Assembly (NCBI GenBank): GCA_025201765.1
Contig: MU623345.1
Span: 62,001 to 126,000 of the forward strand
Length of the DNA: 64,000 nucleotides
Direction of reading: 5' to 3'
Source: Daldinia sp. FL1419
Lineage: Eukaryota; Ascomycota; Sordariomycetes; Xylariales; Hypoxylaceae
Shown piece after piece: positions 24,157-35,032 of this stretch. Under the pieces are notes generated by a model. The model was not told the origin of the DNA, searched no databases, and was given only the letters and a program-made list of their open reading frames with translations. The translations under genes were made by a program, and so were the position numbers. Within the stretch, counting starts at the first letter, position 1, and each line of letters opens with the position of its first letter.

Positions 24157-24831
24157 CAGTAAAACCCTGCCATAACGAATTAACTCGAGCATGGAATTGG
24201 ATTCGCTATAGCGGGGATTCGTTATAAACCAGGTTTACCCCTCTTAGGACTGAATACTTGTATAAGTACTTATATTTACTAGTAAAATCTACCTATTTCT
24301 TTGTACATAGTACATACTTATTGTCGTTTGCCTGGTTTCAAAAGCTTGTTCCCTAACTTTACGAAATTGAATCGCTTTTGCCTCTTTATTCAAGGCCTTT
24401 ATAAGGTCTGAATCAACTTGGTGATGCTGTTCGTACCTGGGATATCTTCAATTTCAACATTTGGGTGGTATCGTCAACCTCATCGTTGCCCTTATCCTAC
24501 ACTAAATCGTATAAGCCTGTACCAAATTTAACTAGTAAAACACCAAAATTCGTACAATTTTTCGTATCATAAACCTCATACTAACCCGATCAGGTTAGCT
24601 TATTCAATCCAACCACCTAGAATTCCTTAAAATTCAACCCAACCACCCAAAAATTTTGAAATACCCCTTATTACATACAACAAATTGGATGGTGACTAAT
24701 CATCAAAATTAACGAATTTCATTATACGAAAAAATTCGTTATTTTACATACAAAAACCCAAAAATCGCAAAATTAATTCGCTAACGCGAGGATTCGCTAT
24801 AAAGTAGATTCGTTATGGCAGGGTTTTACTG
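24157..24831. mobile_element. Non-autonomous pogo/Fot1-like (Tc1/mariner superfamily) MITE
   Basis: A 675-bp element. Its left terminus CAGTAAAACCCTGCCATAAC (continuing GAAT) is the exact reverse complement of the right terminus ending GGGTTTTACTG, over 24 bp. Both sides are flanked by the dinucleotide TA (24155-24156 and 24832-24833). The CAGTA start and TA target are typical of pogo/Tigger/Fot1 elements. Subterminal copies of ATTCGCTATA and ATTCGTTATA occur near both ends, as expected of transposase-binding repeats. The interior is AT-rich with no transposase ORF, so mobilisation would need an enzyme encoded elsewhere. Boundaries are sharp. Confidence 0.88.
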
Positions 24832-26119
24832 TATATGGACATTACCATACATTAGGTTAGGTTGCTCGGATAGCCATTAGATTGGGATAGTAGACTTATT
24901 AGTTACCTTAGGTAGTTACGTCTTATTCGACTTTACGTTGAATTTTTTTTTGGCTTTTGGTCTATTGTAAGATGGGATAAGATCGTTTAAAAGCAGCTAA
25001 TATATCTTCTACATCCCGTACACCCCGTAAGATATTGGCAACGCTTACCATAATAATTATCCAATATCCGTATCATAAGCCGTTTATGATTCATCTCTTC
25101 TCGCTTGGACTTTCGTTTCGGTACGTATAATTAATGTACTTTTTGGAAACAACCGCTAGGTATGCACATACGTTCGCTCTTAAATGAAAAGGTCCTGGTT
25201 CCTGCTTGGTACCGAGGGTAGGTAGCGGTATGTGGGCAGGTACAATACCTGCCTACCTATGTGCGGCACGTTACTGCGCAGTTGTACTACGTAAAATGGT
25301 GGAGGTAGGTGCCTCAATCAATTTGTTGTTTTGTTCCTGAATTCATTAAAAAAAAAAAAAAACCGGCAGGCAGTACGGCAACCCTCCGTTTATTACTCCC
25401 CCGCCGTAGCGTATTACCCCCCAATATGGTAAGGTCTCTCCTAAGGTTTGCCTAGGCTTTTTACCTAGGTACTGGGCTTTCCTCCGTTACCCCTGGCCGT
25501 TTGGTGCTCCCGGGTGTGCCTGCTCTTCCCTGTCTAGTTTGTCTTGGTCTGTCTTACCCTGCACAAATTGTGCCTACCTTCTTAGCCTACCTAATTCTAG
25601 GTATCTTAGCGGCCTACCAGGCCTACATAGCGTATGTAGTGTAAAGTAGTGTGGTGAAGGTCACCCTACCTTGACCTTGAGTCCCACTAAACATGCATTT
25701 ATGCATGCATCCCAAGCCGGCTTGAAGGTCGAACTGCCCAGTCAAAACGTCACTTTTGTCTGCAGCCAACTTCGCTCTAAACCCATCCCGCCAAACCCGC
25801 CCTATCGTATGTATCTAACAGAGAAAGAATCCAAAAAGTTATTGCCAGCCTTTACATGAGTTGTCGTCAGTTCTTCCTAGTCCCCTCCTTCGTCAAGTTG
25901 TTCCTGACCCAAGCCTTTGGATTTCCCATCTCTTCCTCTTCAATGCCGCTGGCCCAGTGCCTATCTGACGAGCAGATCCGGTTTCCCCGTCCCTGATCTG
26001 ACATCCCGTTGTAGTTTTGTTTTCACCGAGAGGTTGCCTTTTCCTCCGAAGGGCGCAAACTCGTCTTTCCTTCGGAAGGTGACGATCCGTGCTTGCTTCT
26101 TAGTTGCAGTTAGCCATTA

Positions 26120-28329
26120 ATGATGCAGCGAGTTTCCGCCCTCCTCCCGTGGGATCGCAATAGAGCGAGCACGCCCGTCGTCGGTAATAGCAACAGCCAT
26201 CATAAGACTGTCACCCGGAAGAATAGCGTCGACCTCGTTCGCGGTTGGGCCGATAGGATCCCCTCACCTGTAAACCGCCTTAGCACGTCGAGGCTAAGTA
26301 GGGATGTTTTTCTTCCCGCGACTTTAGACAAGGAATGCGACAAGGCCGCCCGCATTCTCAAGTCCTTCTGTGGTATGTTCTCGCTGCCCGTATCCGCGAG
26401 TAAGGGATATGCTGTAACTGACGCCGAACGATAGGCGATGGCTTCTCAACTCTAGACGACCGCCCGGGTAGTCCGTCGACATACTCGAGTACACAATCGT
26501 CGCACAAGTTTCTAAAAAAGATACCCCCGAGAATATTACAAAATGCAGTAGGACTAGCCATTTTTACTTCGATGCGATCCGGATTTTGGAGTTCCGGGTC
26601 CGGGTCAGGCGGTAGCGGTATTTTGATCGCACGCAAGACGGATGGCACGTGGTCCCCGCCATCTGGTTTAATGCTTCAGACTGCTAGTTTGCGATTTATT
26701 TTTGGCGTTGATATTTACGATTGCGTCCTTGTTATTAATAATTTCACGGTCCTCGAAGCATTTGCGAGGCCACGGTTAACTCTTGGTACCGATGTCGGTT
26801 TAACCGCCGGCCCTTTGGTAGCTGTAGGACTACTTGAAAATGACGTTACGTGGGCCGACTTGAGTGATAGGGCGATCGCCTATGTGAAGGCGAAGGGGCA
26901 AAGTGCGGAAGTTAAGCTGGATGGAATAGTTGTGAGTGAGCGGGCTGATGAGAACGAGAGATTCTATGGGATGAAAATCAGTGTCGCAAAAATCCTGGCT
27001 GGGGATATCAACCAAAGCCTGCCCCAAACAAGGCCCCTTACCGAAATGCTTAAGGCCGCAGAAGGAAGAACCGACTATGATACGGCCCTCGTTGAGCTAC
27101 TTTCCTCCCACCCTGCGCCGGGAGATGCAGCCCTAGAATCTCCCAATTCCATAGGCCATTCGCCAGCATTTGGGGTTCCTGATCTCGACGACCCGGACCC
27201 TTTTGGTGTCATGGCTCTTGAGATGGCTGGCATGGGTATTCGCGAAGCCGGCACACGGCTGAGACCCGACAGCAGCCAATTTGAATATAACCCTAGTCCC
27301 ACAAGTCCTTTCTTCCCCAAAGCTGGTCGCCAGAGTGTAGACACTTATCTGTCACGGAGCAATAGAGGTAGCTACATGTCCAACAGAACGATAGCTACCA
27401 TGACTGATACCGGCACGCAAACGTGCAATTTCCCAACACCTCAGACGACCCCAAGCTCAAGTAAAAGCCAAAGCGAAGACGGAAACCAGCAACAAGCAAC
27501 AGAAGAAGCCCCGGTAGTAAAGCAGCCCGTTGAAATTGATTATACCAAAATCGATATTAGTGCTTTGAGGAGTTTATCAAACTTCCCAGATTTGGACGAT
27601 GGGCCAACAACGACGGCTTCTATTAAGGAGGAAGATGAAAATGATTTGGAAGTTGAAGTTAACAAGGATACAAAGAGTACGGGTACGGGTACACATACCG
27701 AGGTTAACGGTATTAGCATGGTCGACGAAGCATTAGATGAGGATAGTGAAGATGATGGAGACAAGGAAGATGAGAAAGAAGCGGAAGCGGAAGCGGAAGA
27801 GGAGGAGGAGGAGGAATCCGACGTTGAGGAAGAGGCAGTTGTCTTCGAAGTTGCTACAGCCCAAGCACCAGCTCGAGTAGCAATGGTTGCTTCTCGAGTC
27901 AACATTCCCGCGAGGGTACCGCCTCCACTGCCACTTAGAAGCCCCGCTCGTACATCTCGTACGAAAAGCCAAATCGGTGATGTTAATGGTCTAATGGGCA
28001 GTCCCCTTAAACAGGAGTTTGAACTTGAAGGCGAGGTTGATGAAGCGACTACACCACGGGCTAAAGAAGAACCCACCAAGCATGTGGCAGTAATGGATGG
28101 AACCCCGGAAGTGAAGGGGGATAACGATGCACACGACGTCAAGCACGAGGTCGAAGAAACTAAGCACGCAGTCACTCCGATTCAAGAATTCGAGGGTATT
28201 AACGGTCACACCATTAAAACGGAGAACAGATCTTCCCGCGGGGAGAAAATCATGGCTCAGGCATCAACAGATACAGAGGAACATGCTAGCTTTAAGGCCA
28301 CCCCTGACGTTTCTGTCTCGGTTGCGTAG
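26120..28329 (+). CDS. SYLF (Ysc84/DUF500) domain protein with acidic C-terminal region
   Basis: Two exons, 26120-26372 and 26435-28329, with a GTATGT...GATAG intron of 62 nt in phase 1 give 715 residues. The SYLF domain spans roughly residues 75-310. It includes LDKECDKAARILKSFC, KKIPPRILQNAVGLAIFTSM, the glycine-rich GFWSSGSGSGGSGILIARK, and WSPPSGLMLQTASLRFIFGV with GLTAGPLVAVG. This is the lipid- and actin-binding module of yeast Ysc84/Lsb3 and human SH3YL1. There is no SH3 domain. The C-terminal half is low-complexity, with a run of more than twenty Glu/Asp/Ala around residues 550-580 and a Pro/Arg-rich stretch. A role in cortical actin or membrane binding is inferred from the domain. 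The start is the first of two adjacent ATGs. Confidence 0.9.
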
Positions 28330-29124
28330 TCGGGGCAGTGCGATATTCACTTTTTTTTCATCATTTACACTTCAGCCACAATCATGGAAATTTTGGAGTT
28401 ATTGGGCAAGCATATGGACGATTACAGGAAGGATGGGATACCACTATGATCAAGGAATGATCGGGCTTATAGGCATGAAGCTATCTTGCATGGAACTCGA
28501 TGCACCGCGCTGTGATCAACATTAGACGAGTGTTCTCGAGGAAGTTCTCGAGGAAGGAGTGGAGTACTTAGAGTACTCGGGCTGAATAATACCCTTGATA
28601 TGTACTTCTATTGTTTTAACATACTGTACCAATCTGCAATCATCAAGCGAGCTGGCGAAAAAGGGAAGACACATATGTAAGAGTCGAAGGAGAAATGCTT
28701 AGTGACTCTGGGTGTTATCATGGGACGCGGGTGGGAAATGTGAATTATCCAGGCATATGCTAGTGATTAACTTAGGCAGGCGCATTGGAACCCAGTACTG
28801 ATAGGCTCTTTCCCTACAATATATCCCCATAGCCATGGAACCTTGTTGACGCTGATAGTGAAGTATCCATTGTAGTGACTGTGTAGATGCGCCCGCAAGG
28901 TGTCGACGGTTGTAACTTGTATTTTTTTCTATTAAATTTTTCTATTTCCCAGCAACACTTATTTGCATCCTTTTTACGCCGTGGTTTTTATTATTTTTTC
29001 TTTATTTTTATTTTGATCATTATTATTTTATCGTCCATTAGCATCCAAATGCCATTGGACTCTGATTGCTATCCTTCGGCGCCTATTTTGATATTACAAT
29101 TGATCATCGCCGACTTGAGTTACG
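28330..29124. other. Intergenic between the SYLF gene and Arp9
   Basis: About 800 bp with short direct repeats (TTCTCGAGGAAG at 28535-28557) and a T-rich stretch at 28920-29035, probably the Arp9 promoter or 5' UTR. No gene seen. Confidence 0.5.
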
Positions 29125-31710
29125 ATGGGGAACCGGAAGGGAAAAGGGAAGGCTCGTAAGAGCCGCGGCGCCGCTCGTCCACCCTTACCTGGGGAAGGTG
29201 TGCTATATCTAGGCGCAATTCCAGCTCCAGGCTCTTCAGCTCCTTCAGCCTCTACTTCTGACACCAACCAATTGCAGTAAGTTTCGTCCTACCTTTTTTC
29301 AAATCCCTGTCTCTGCCCCTGGGTACATCTTATGCCAAGATCTTGAAGTACCTGAGTACCGGTACGGTATACCTTACATGTACCTAAGATACCTAGGTAC
29401 CTACAGGTAAACCTTTTGGCATGGATTAACGTTTCTTCCAGGTTACAGCCACAAGCCACAATCTCGCAGTTTCAACCTCAGCCTCGGACTACCCCTGCAC
29501 AACGCGCTGCTACGCGAGAGCTTGGTCCTTTGCTACAAAGTGCCGACGCCGACGGTCCCTCAACATCCGCCGAACCCACCACAGCTCGAGGAAGTCGAGC
29601 ATCACGTCGCGAGTTTGCGCGCCAGCGGAAGAAACTTGCCCCTAAACCCAAACCTCCCCCAAAGCCCATCGCCGTCAACGATAAAGACAACAATAACGAC
29701 AACGACAACAAGAAGAAGATGGCGAGCCAGCAGGGTAAGTGGCGCGAGGACCAAATCCTTGTGATTTGTCCCGGTAGCCAGACTACCTTGGCTCAACTTG
29801 GTGTCAGCGAACTCACGTTGCCTGCTCATCGTATCCCCACCCGAATGTTCAAGGACCCCGATTCTAACGAATACACTCCTTACCGCATCTACAAGCGCAA
29901 AAAGGCCGGCGCATCAGGAAGCGCAGACGGCAGCAAGGCTGAAGATCAGTGGGAATATGTCGAGGATCGTGACAGCATCGAAGGCGCTATCTACCCTATC
30001 CAAGGTGGTCGCATAGTGAATATGCCGGTCTTCCTAGCTTTTCTTGACCACGTGCACGGTCTCCTTACTACTACTTACCACAACACCCCGATCATGTTGA
30101 TGGCGTCACCCCAGTGGACTCGTCCTGACTGTGAAGCGATCGCGCGGTATGTATTTGAGAAGACTAAGACTCCGTCTCTGTGTCTACTGAATAGCGCTGT
30201 CGCGGCACAATACGGCTTGAAGTGGCCGACTATGACTATTATCGATATTGGCTTTGAGAAGGTCGATGTTACTTGTATCTACGAATATCTTATCGTTAGT
30301 CAGAAGAGCTTGGGCTTTCCCAACCCGTTTCGAGAGATATCGGGTGGAGAAGTCTTCACCCAGAAGTTGCTATCGCTTCTAAAGGACAAGGGTTTCAACT
30401 ACGAAATGGCTGAGCAGCTCAAGAAGAGCCCTCTTTGCGAGGTTCTTCCTTACGCTCCCGACTCAGACGACCTCATGGAGCTTCCTACGGACGAAGTTTC
30501 CGCGATGGCGAGCCAGCTTGCTGCCGCTGCTCCGTTTACCGCGGAACCTGCTGCGAAGCCTGCGGAGCCCCAGAAACCTGCTACTGCCTTTGGAGGAGAG
30601 ACTGAGAACGAACTTGCCGAGGGTAAGGAAAATGACGAAGGTGTCCTGGATGTGGCCAATATCGTTACTAGCGGTAACACAAGAGAATTCCTTGCTAAGA
30701 AGGAGAAGGAGAAGGCCGAAAAGGCCAAGTCGAAGAAGCAGAGCAAGGCCCAAGAAGCCGAGACCGCCACGGCGAAGCCGGTTCGCTTACCCAACTCCAA
30801 GCGAAAGACCGCCGTATTCCACTACGAAGAACTAGTGCACGAGGATGTAGAAGTCCCTATCTCGAACGGAGCTCCTAAGCCGGAGGCTGCTGCTGCAACA
30901 AATGGTAGCGCACCCGGAGCCGATGTGTCTATGGCTGATGCTGCCGCTCCCAACACGCAAGAGACGAAACTTGAGGCTAAGCCCGAGGGTGCCACCGAAG
31001 CTAATGGTGAGACGACGGAGTCCGCACCTGGTCCTACCAACACCAACACGGAGCGAAGAACCAGGCGAGTGCGACGGGATATTGAAATTGGCTTGGAGCG
31101 ATTCCTCTTCGCTGATCGCAACGAGATCAACCGAATTACAGATACTATCTACCGCGCGATCCAGAGCATTGACGAGGTCTACAAGCGACCGAGCTGCTGG
31201 GACAACCTCTTCTTCGTTGGCAACGGTAGTCGCCTGCGAGGTCTCAAGGAGAACATTGTTCAGACGCTCATTGCTCGTCACCTAATCTCGCCTAGCACGG
31301 CGACAATTTTCACCTCCGAGCTGCCCTCCAATATGGCAACGCCCAGCGGAACCGGTTCTCAGACTCCCACCGGCTCCTTCACCGGCCAACTCCCCACCAC
31401 CAGCTCGGTAAACCCCCTCCTACAAGCCGCCACCACGGCGTCGTTGGGCGTGCCCGGCACAGTCCAAGCTCCCGGCTCTACTTCCGGCGACATTAGCTAC
31501 ACCCATCACTCCCACGCCCAGACTCCTACGAGCATCAAGATGGCCTCGGCGCCTAATTATCTTGCCGAATGGTCCAAGCATGGCTACGAAGAGTCTCAGT
31601 TCCTCGGCGCGCTGATCGCCGCTCGTCTGGCTTATTGTATCCATAACATGGACGCTCAGACCCTGGAGGCGCAGCGGATGATGAGTCTTAATCGTGTAGA
31701 TTACAAGTAA
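29125..31710 (+). CDS. ARP9: Actin-related protein Arp9 (SWI/SNF and RSC subunit)
   Basis: Proposed exons 29125-29276 and 29442-31710 (intron 165 nt, CA|GTAAGT...TTCCAG|G) give 806 residues. The core begins near MASQQGKWREDQILVICPGSQTTLAQLG (Met at 29719). It shows actin-fold landmarks: PAHRIPTRMF, the phosphate-loop-like TMTIIDIGFEKVDVTCI, GGEVFTQKLL, and near the end FFVGNGSRLRGL and YLAEWSKHG. Fungal Arp9 pairs with Arp7 on the HSA helix of the remodeller ATPase in the nucleus. A large low-complexity insert (Ala/Glu/Lys/Pro/Thr-rich, roughly residues 460-600) interrupts the fold. The first 150 codons are basic and low-complexity. They depend on the upstream ATG and splice, so translation could instead start at 29719 (663 residues). 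Family identity is secure; the N-terminus is not. Confidence 0.9.
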
Positions 31711-32617
31711 GGGTTTTTTTTTTCTTCTTCTTTTTTTTTCGTGTTTATTTATATTGTTTTGGTACGTCGAGACTAACCGTATCCCAGCGAACATGGTCCT
31801 AAGCTCATTCATTCTCGCTCGATGCTCGGTAACGACTGTTAACGCAACTCGCCTCACTTATTGGAGAAGGTGTCATCACGGCATCCAACCTTTCTCTGAT
31901 CATTCCCAGTTATTCTTATTAATCACACGACGGAGTTTCAGGGTCACGAAAGACAAAAGTGTTTTCTACTACGAATAGGGGCGGTTTGCGGTTTTTTATT
32001 CCCCCCAGGGCGCCGAAGGCGGTTTGTTTATTTGCGCGAGGGGGTGATATGACAGGATGAGATGAACTGGTTCTGGTTTCACACGAGGATCTATTCATCG
32101 TCACCGTTGCCTCTTTGCTAGTTGTGTTTTTGCTTTTACGCGATTTGATGAGTCCGGATTCCGAAACGAGTGGCATTTTATACTTATCCTAGTGGATAAT
32201 TATAAATGGTCCTTAATATGCCGGTCTTCGCGAGGGATACCCGGAACGCAGGCCGGAGCTAGCCTTGCCTTGCCTTGCCTTGCTGTTGGTAGCTGGCGTC
32301 TTGCATTGCGTTGCGTTGCGTCGCGTTGTGGTTTTTTTCTCCGGGCCCGAGGGTCTGCATATACGTCGCTACTAGGTAACCTCGTCGTTCTATAGATAAT
32401 ACTTATCTAGTCAGCTAGTACCGTCGACAGTAGCAGGAGGAGAGGCAGATAGACAATGGGTAAATTATAGCATAGTTGTGAATGAAAATTCATAAGATAT
32501 GGCCAAGACAGATTTTGTACTTGATGGTATTCACAAGAATAAATCGGGCTTATGATGAAACTATGTACGAAAGCGTTGGTATTATATCCATCGTATCGGC
32601 CCAGTCCATATATCCCT
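31711..32617. other. Convergent intergenic region with CTTGC/GTTGC simple repeats
   Basis: 3' ends of Arp9 (+) and the quinone oxidoreductase (-) face each other. The region contains a T-rich run just after the Arp9 stop, CCTTG repeats (32263-32283) and GTTGC/GTCGC repeats (32304-32328). No gene seen. Confidence 0.55.
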
Positions 32618-34062
32618 TTATTTCGAGGGATCCAGCAGTAATTTCCCTGTGCTTTTCCGGCCCTCGAGATCATTCTGGGCACGCGCGACTTCGCTCAGGG
32701 GGTACACGTCGTGAATGCGCACGTCAATCTTGCCTCCCGTGATAAAGCCAAATAGCTCGTTAGTGTAGTACTCGAGCTCCTCCCGCGTAGCAACGTAGTT
32801 AAACAGCGTGGGTCTCAATAGCTTCGCGTTCTTCGCGGAAAGCCGGGCGATCGTAAACGGCGGCACGGCACCCGACGCGTTGCCGAAGGAAACCAGAGTG
32901 CCCTTTCGCGCAACGACTTCTAAGCTCAAATCGAACGTGGATTTTCCTACGCCGTCGAATACGGCGATGACGCCTTTGCCGCCGGTGAGTTCGGAAACCT
33001 TCTGCTTGACGTCCTCGTGGCTGTAGTTGATCACGTGCGTAGCTCCGGCCTTGAGCGCCAGTTCGACTTTTTCAGGAGTAGAGGCTGTGCCGATGGTGTT
33101 GGCGCCGATGGCTTTTAGGAGTTGCACAAGCCAGAGGCCGGTGCCGCCTGCGGCTGCGTGAACGAGAACCCAGTCGCCCTTTTCGACACGGTGGGCCTCA
33201 CGCACAAGAGTTAGCGCTGTGAGACCTTGGAGCAGAGCGGCGGCAGCGATCTTGGGCGCGACACCAGCCGGGATCTTGACAGCCTTGGAGGCGTCGACCG
33301 CGGTGTACTCTGCGTATGCGCCTTCGCCGAGCCTAGATTGCGGGTGTTAACAAATATCCGATAATGGCATTGGTAACTTAGGCTATTGAGGCAATGAATC
33401 TTTCTCCTCTCGTCTTCGTCATTATTGCCCATGCTTACGACAGAATGGTGGTATATAGTAGTGGTATACACGAAAAGGGGCTCGGGGGCTCAGGGGGCGG
33501 GGCTATTGCATGTCGCAATGCGGGGTCTGAATCAGGACATGGACTCATCGAAACTTACCAGACAACCCTATCGCCTTCCTTCAAGCCGTATAGGTTCCCG
33601 CCGCCCGTCTTGACGACGGTACCTTCGGCTTCGCGGCCTAGGATATACGGGAACTGCGGTGCTGAGTATAAGCCTGAGCGGAAGTACCTATGCCATTGGG
33701 TCAGTATTAGAGTATATATACCTATATATATATATAAAGGAAGATTAAATAGAAGATACTCACGTGTCGATGAAGTTGACTCCAAGATAATCATTCCTGA
33801 TAAGAATCTGGCCGTCGACGACCGCAGGAACAGGAATATCAGTCTTATACTGAAGGACCTCGGTGCCTCCGGTCTTGTCGATAATGACAGCCTTCTGAGT
33901 AGCAGGGATAGACGCCATGTTGCGGATATGGATGATGAGCGGATTATTCCGAATACGTTGCAAGTGAGAAGGGATAGTATTCACTGATGCCGGTGAAGCT
34001 ACTACAGCTCTTCTTCCAACACTACAAACCAGTAAGCGGGCGGACGCGGTTCTTATAGACAT
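32618..34062 (-). CDS. ZTA1: Zeta-crystallin-like NADPH:quinone oxidoreductase (MDR family)
   Basis: Three exons: 34062..33764, 33687..33559 and 33332..32618. Introns are 76 and 226 nt, phases fit, and the product is 380 residues. The MDR fold is clear: KAVIIDKTGGTEVLQYK at the start of the catalytic domain, NDYLGVNFIDTYFRSGLY, GREAEGTVV, then the NADPH-binding VHAAAGGTGLWLVQLLKAIG and a C-terminal EVARAQNDLEGRKSTGKLLL. These match yeast Zta1 and bacterial QorA, which reduce quinones or enones with NADPH. From the ATG at 34062, 48 basic, Arg/Ser-rich residues precede the core, resembling a mitochondrial presequence. A second in-frame ATG at 33918 would make a cytosolic form of 332 residues. 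Dual localisation is an inference. A small spliceable frame ends immediately before this start. Confidence 0.93.
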
Positions 34063-34369
34063 TCACGAGGGTAGTCTTCGTTCGAAGTGCTTCCTTCCAT
34101 CGGCTCCGGGACTCGGCCGAGTGATAATAGTAGGTAAAGGGTATAAGGTAAGATAGGCAAGGGTTACGAATGTGTGGTATTTGCAAACAACAAGGGTGAC
34201 GATAAAACAGAAAAATAAAACAGAAGAATAAAATAAAAAATAAAACTTACACGGGATTGGATTGAACAGGGTCGGTACCAGTACTATTAGTCCCAGCGTC
34301 GCTTCCAACCACAGCAGCCTTAGTAAAACTTACAAAAGAGCTCTGGTTCCAAGGCTGCTGCCCCGACAT
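34063..34369 (-). CDS. Possible tiny spliced ORF (or alternative 5' exon) upstream of the quinone oxidoreductase
   Basis: An ATG at 34369 opens 39 codons (MSGQQPWNQSSFVSFTKAAV...) ending at a strong donor GT|GTAAGT (34251/34250). A downstream acceptor, CGGCCGAG at 34112, joins in frame to 16 codons (GADGRKHFERRLPS) and a TGA at 34065-34063, giving 55 residues. That TGA directly abuts the ATG at 34062. The same donor can alternatively join the acceptor TTTGTAG near 34025. That stays in frame with the oxidoreductase and would replace its first residues. I do not recognise a family. Coding-like codons plus a good donor support a real exon; which product it feeds is undecided. Confidence 0.38.
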
Positions 34370-35032
34370 GGGATTACTAATGATACCTCCTTCCCCGGGT
34401 AACCAACCTATACCTAAGATCTGCTAAAAGAAAGCCAACGGAAGCAACTAACGGCTGAAAGGGAACGAGATTAGGTTACATTGAATCAATTTGCTCTTTC
34501 CTATACAACTGCATACTCTTAGGTAAACTATCGTGAAAATGACGCCATTGAGGCCGATGCCCCCTCCCTGCCCCGCAGTTAAACTCCTTCCAATTTTTAT
34601 GAACGCCTTAAAGCTTAAACCCGTCCTGTCTGGTCCCGACCCCGTCGTCCCACTGACCGCCGTCAATCGGGAAAGGTTCAAAATTCACCTATAAATCCGA
34701 GTCCGACTGACTAATCAAACATATACGACATAACTATATCCGAGTACCTACGAGGTATCAAGGTAGATGGATTAGAAATCACGACATCATTATATAGGTA
34801 CCTATACTTGATAACAAGCTTTCATCACTTTTGATACTAGGTATGTATTAGGTTGGGCTTAAGATAGCACTGTGATTCCCCAGATCCGCCTATTTTTACC
34901 AAGTACTAGTAGGAAGAACGATTCTAATAGATCTAACCTAGGGGAATCAGTACCCCTTGATTATGTCATCTCATCACGGTCTTATATTTCATTGCTATCA
35001 TATACATTTCATTTTAGCTCATGTATACCACA
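34370..35032. other. Intergenic, upstream of the tiny exon and downstream of CCT4
   Basis: AT-rich unique sequence with a TAGGTACCTA stretch near 34795-34805. Nothing else supported. Confidence 0.5.

Larger units (their letters stand above)
20074..26119. other. Large gene-poor block, about 6 kb
   Basis: No reading frame over about 90 codons has coding character on either strand. It contains a pogo/Fot1-like MITE (24157-24831), a GA/GC/GT compound dinucleotide run (21691-21736), an AATCG pentamer repeat (21332-21364), a GGGCAT repeat near 23435-23455, several A/T homopolymers, and dense TACCTACC/AGGTAGGT stretches. The end near 25900-26119 should be the promoter and 5' UTR of the SYLF gene. 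Confidence 0.6.

Noticed and set aside
27540..28175. Ser-rich frame antisense to the SYLF gene
   Set aside because: Mirror of the acidic GAA/GAG/GAT repeats in the real gene on the plus strand.
30450..31281. Several 90-150 codon frames overlapping Arp9 on both strands
   Set aside because: They arise from the Ala/Glu/Lys low-complexity region of Arp9; the Arp9 frame explains the coding signal.
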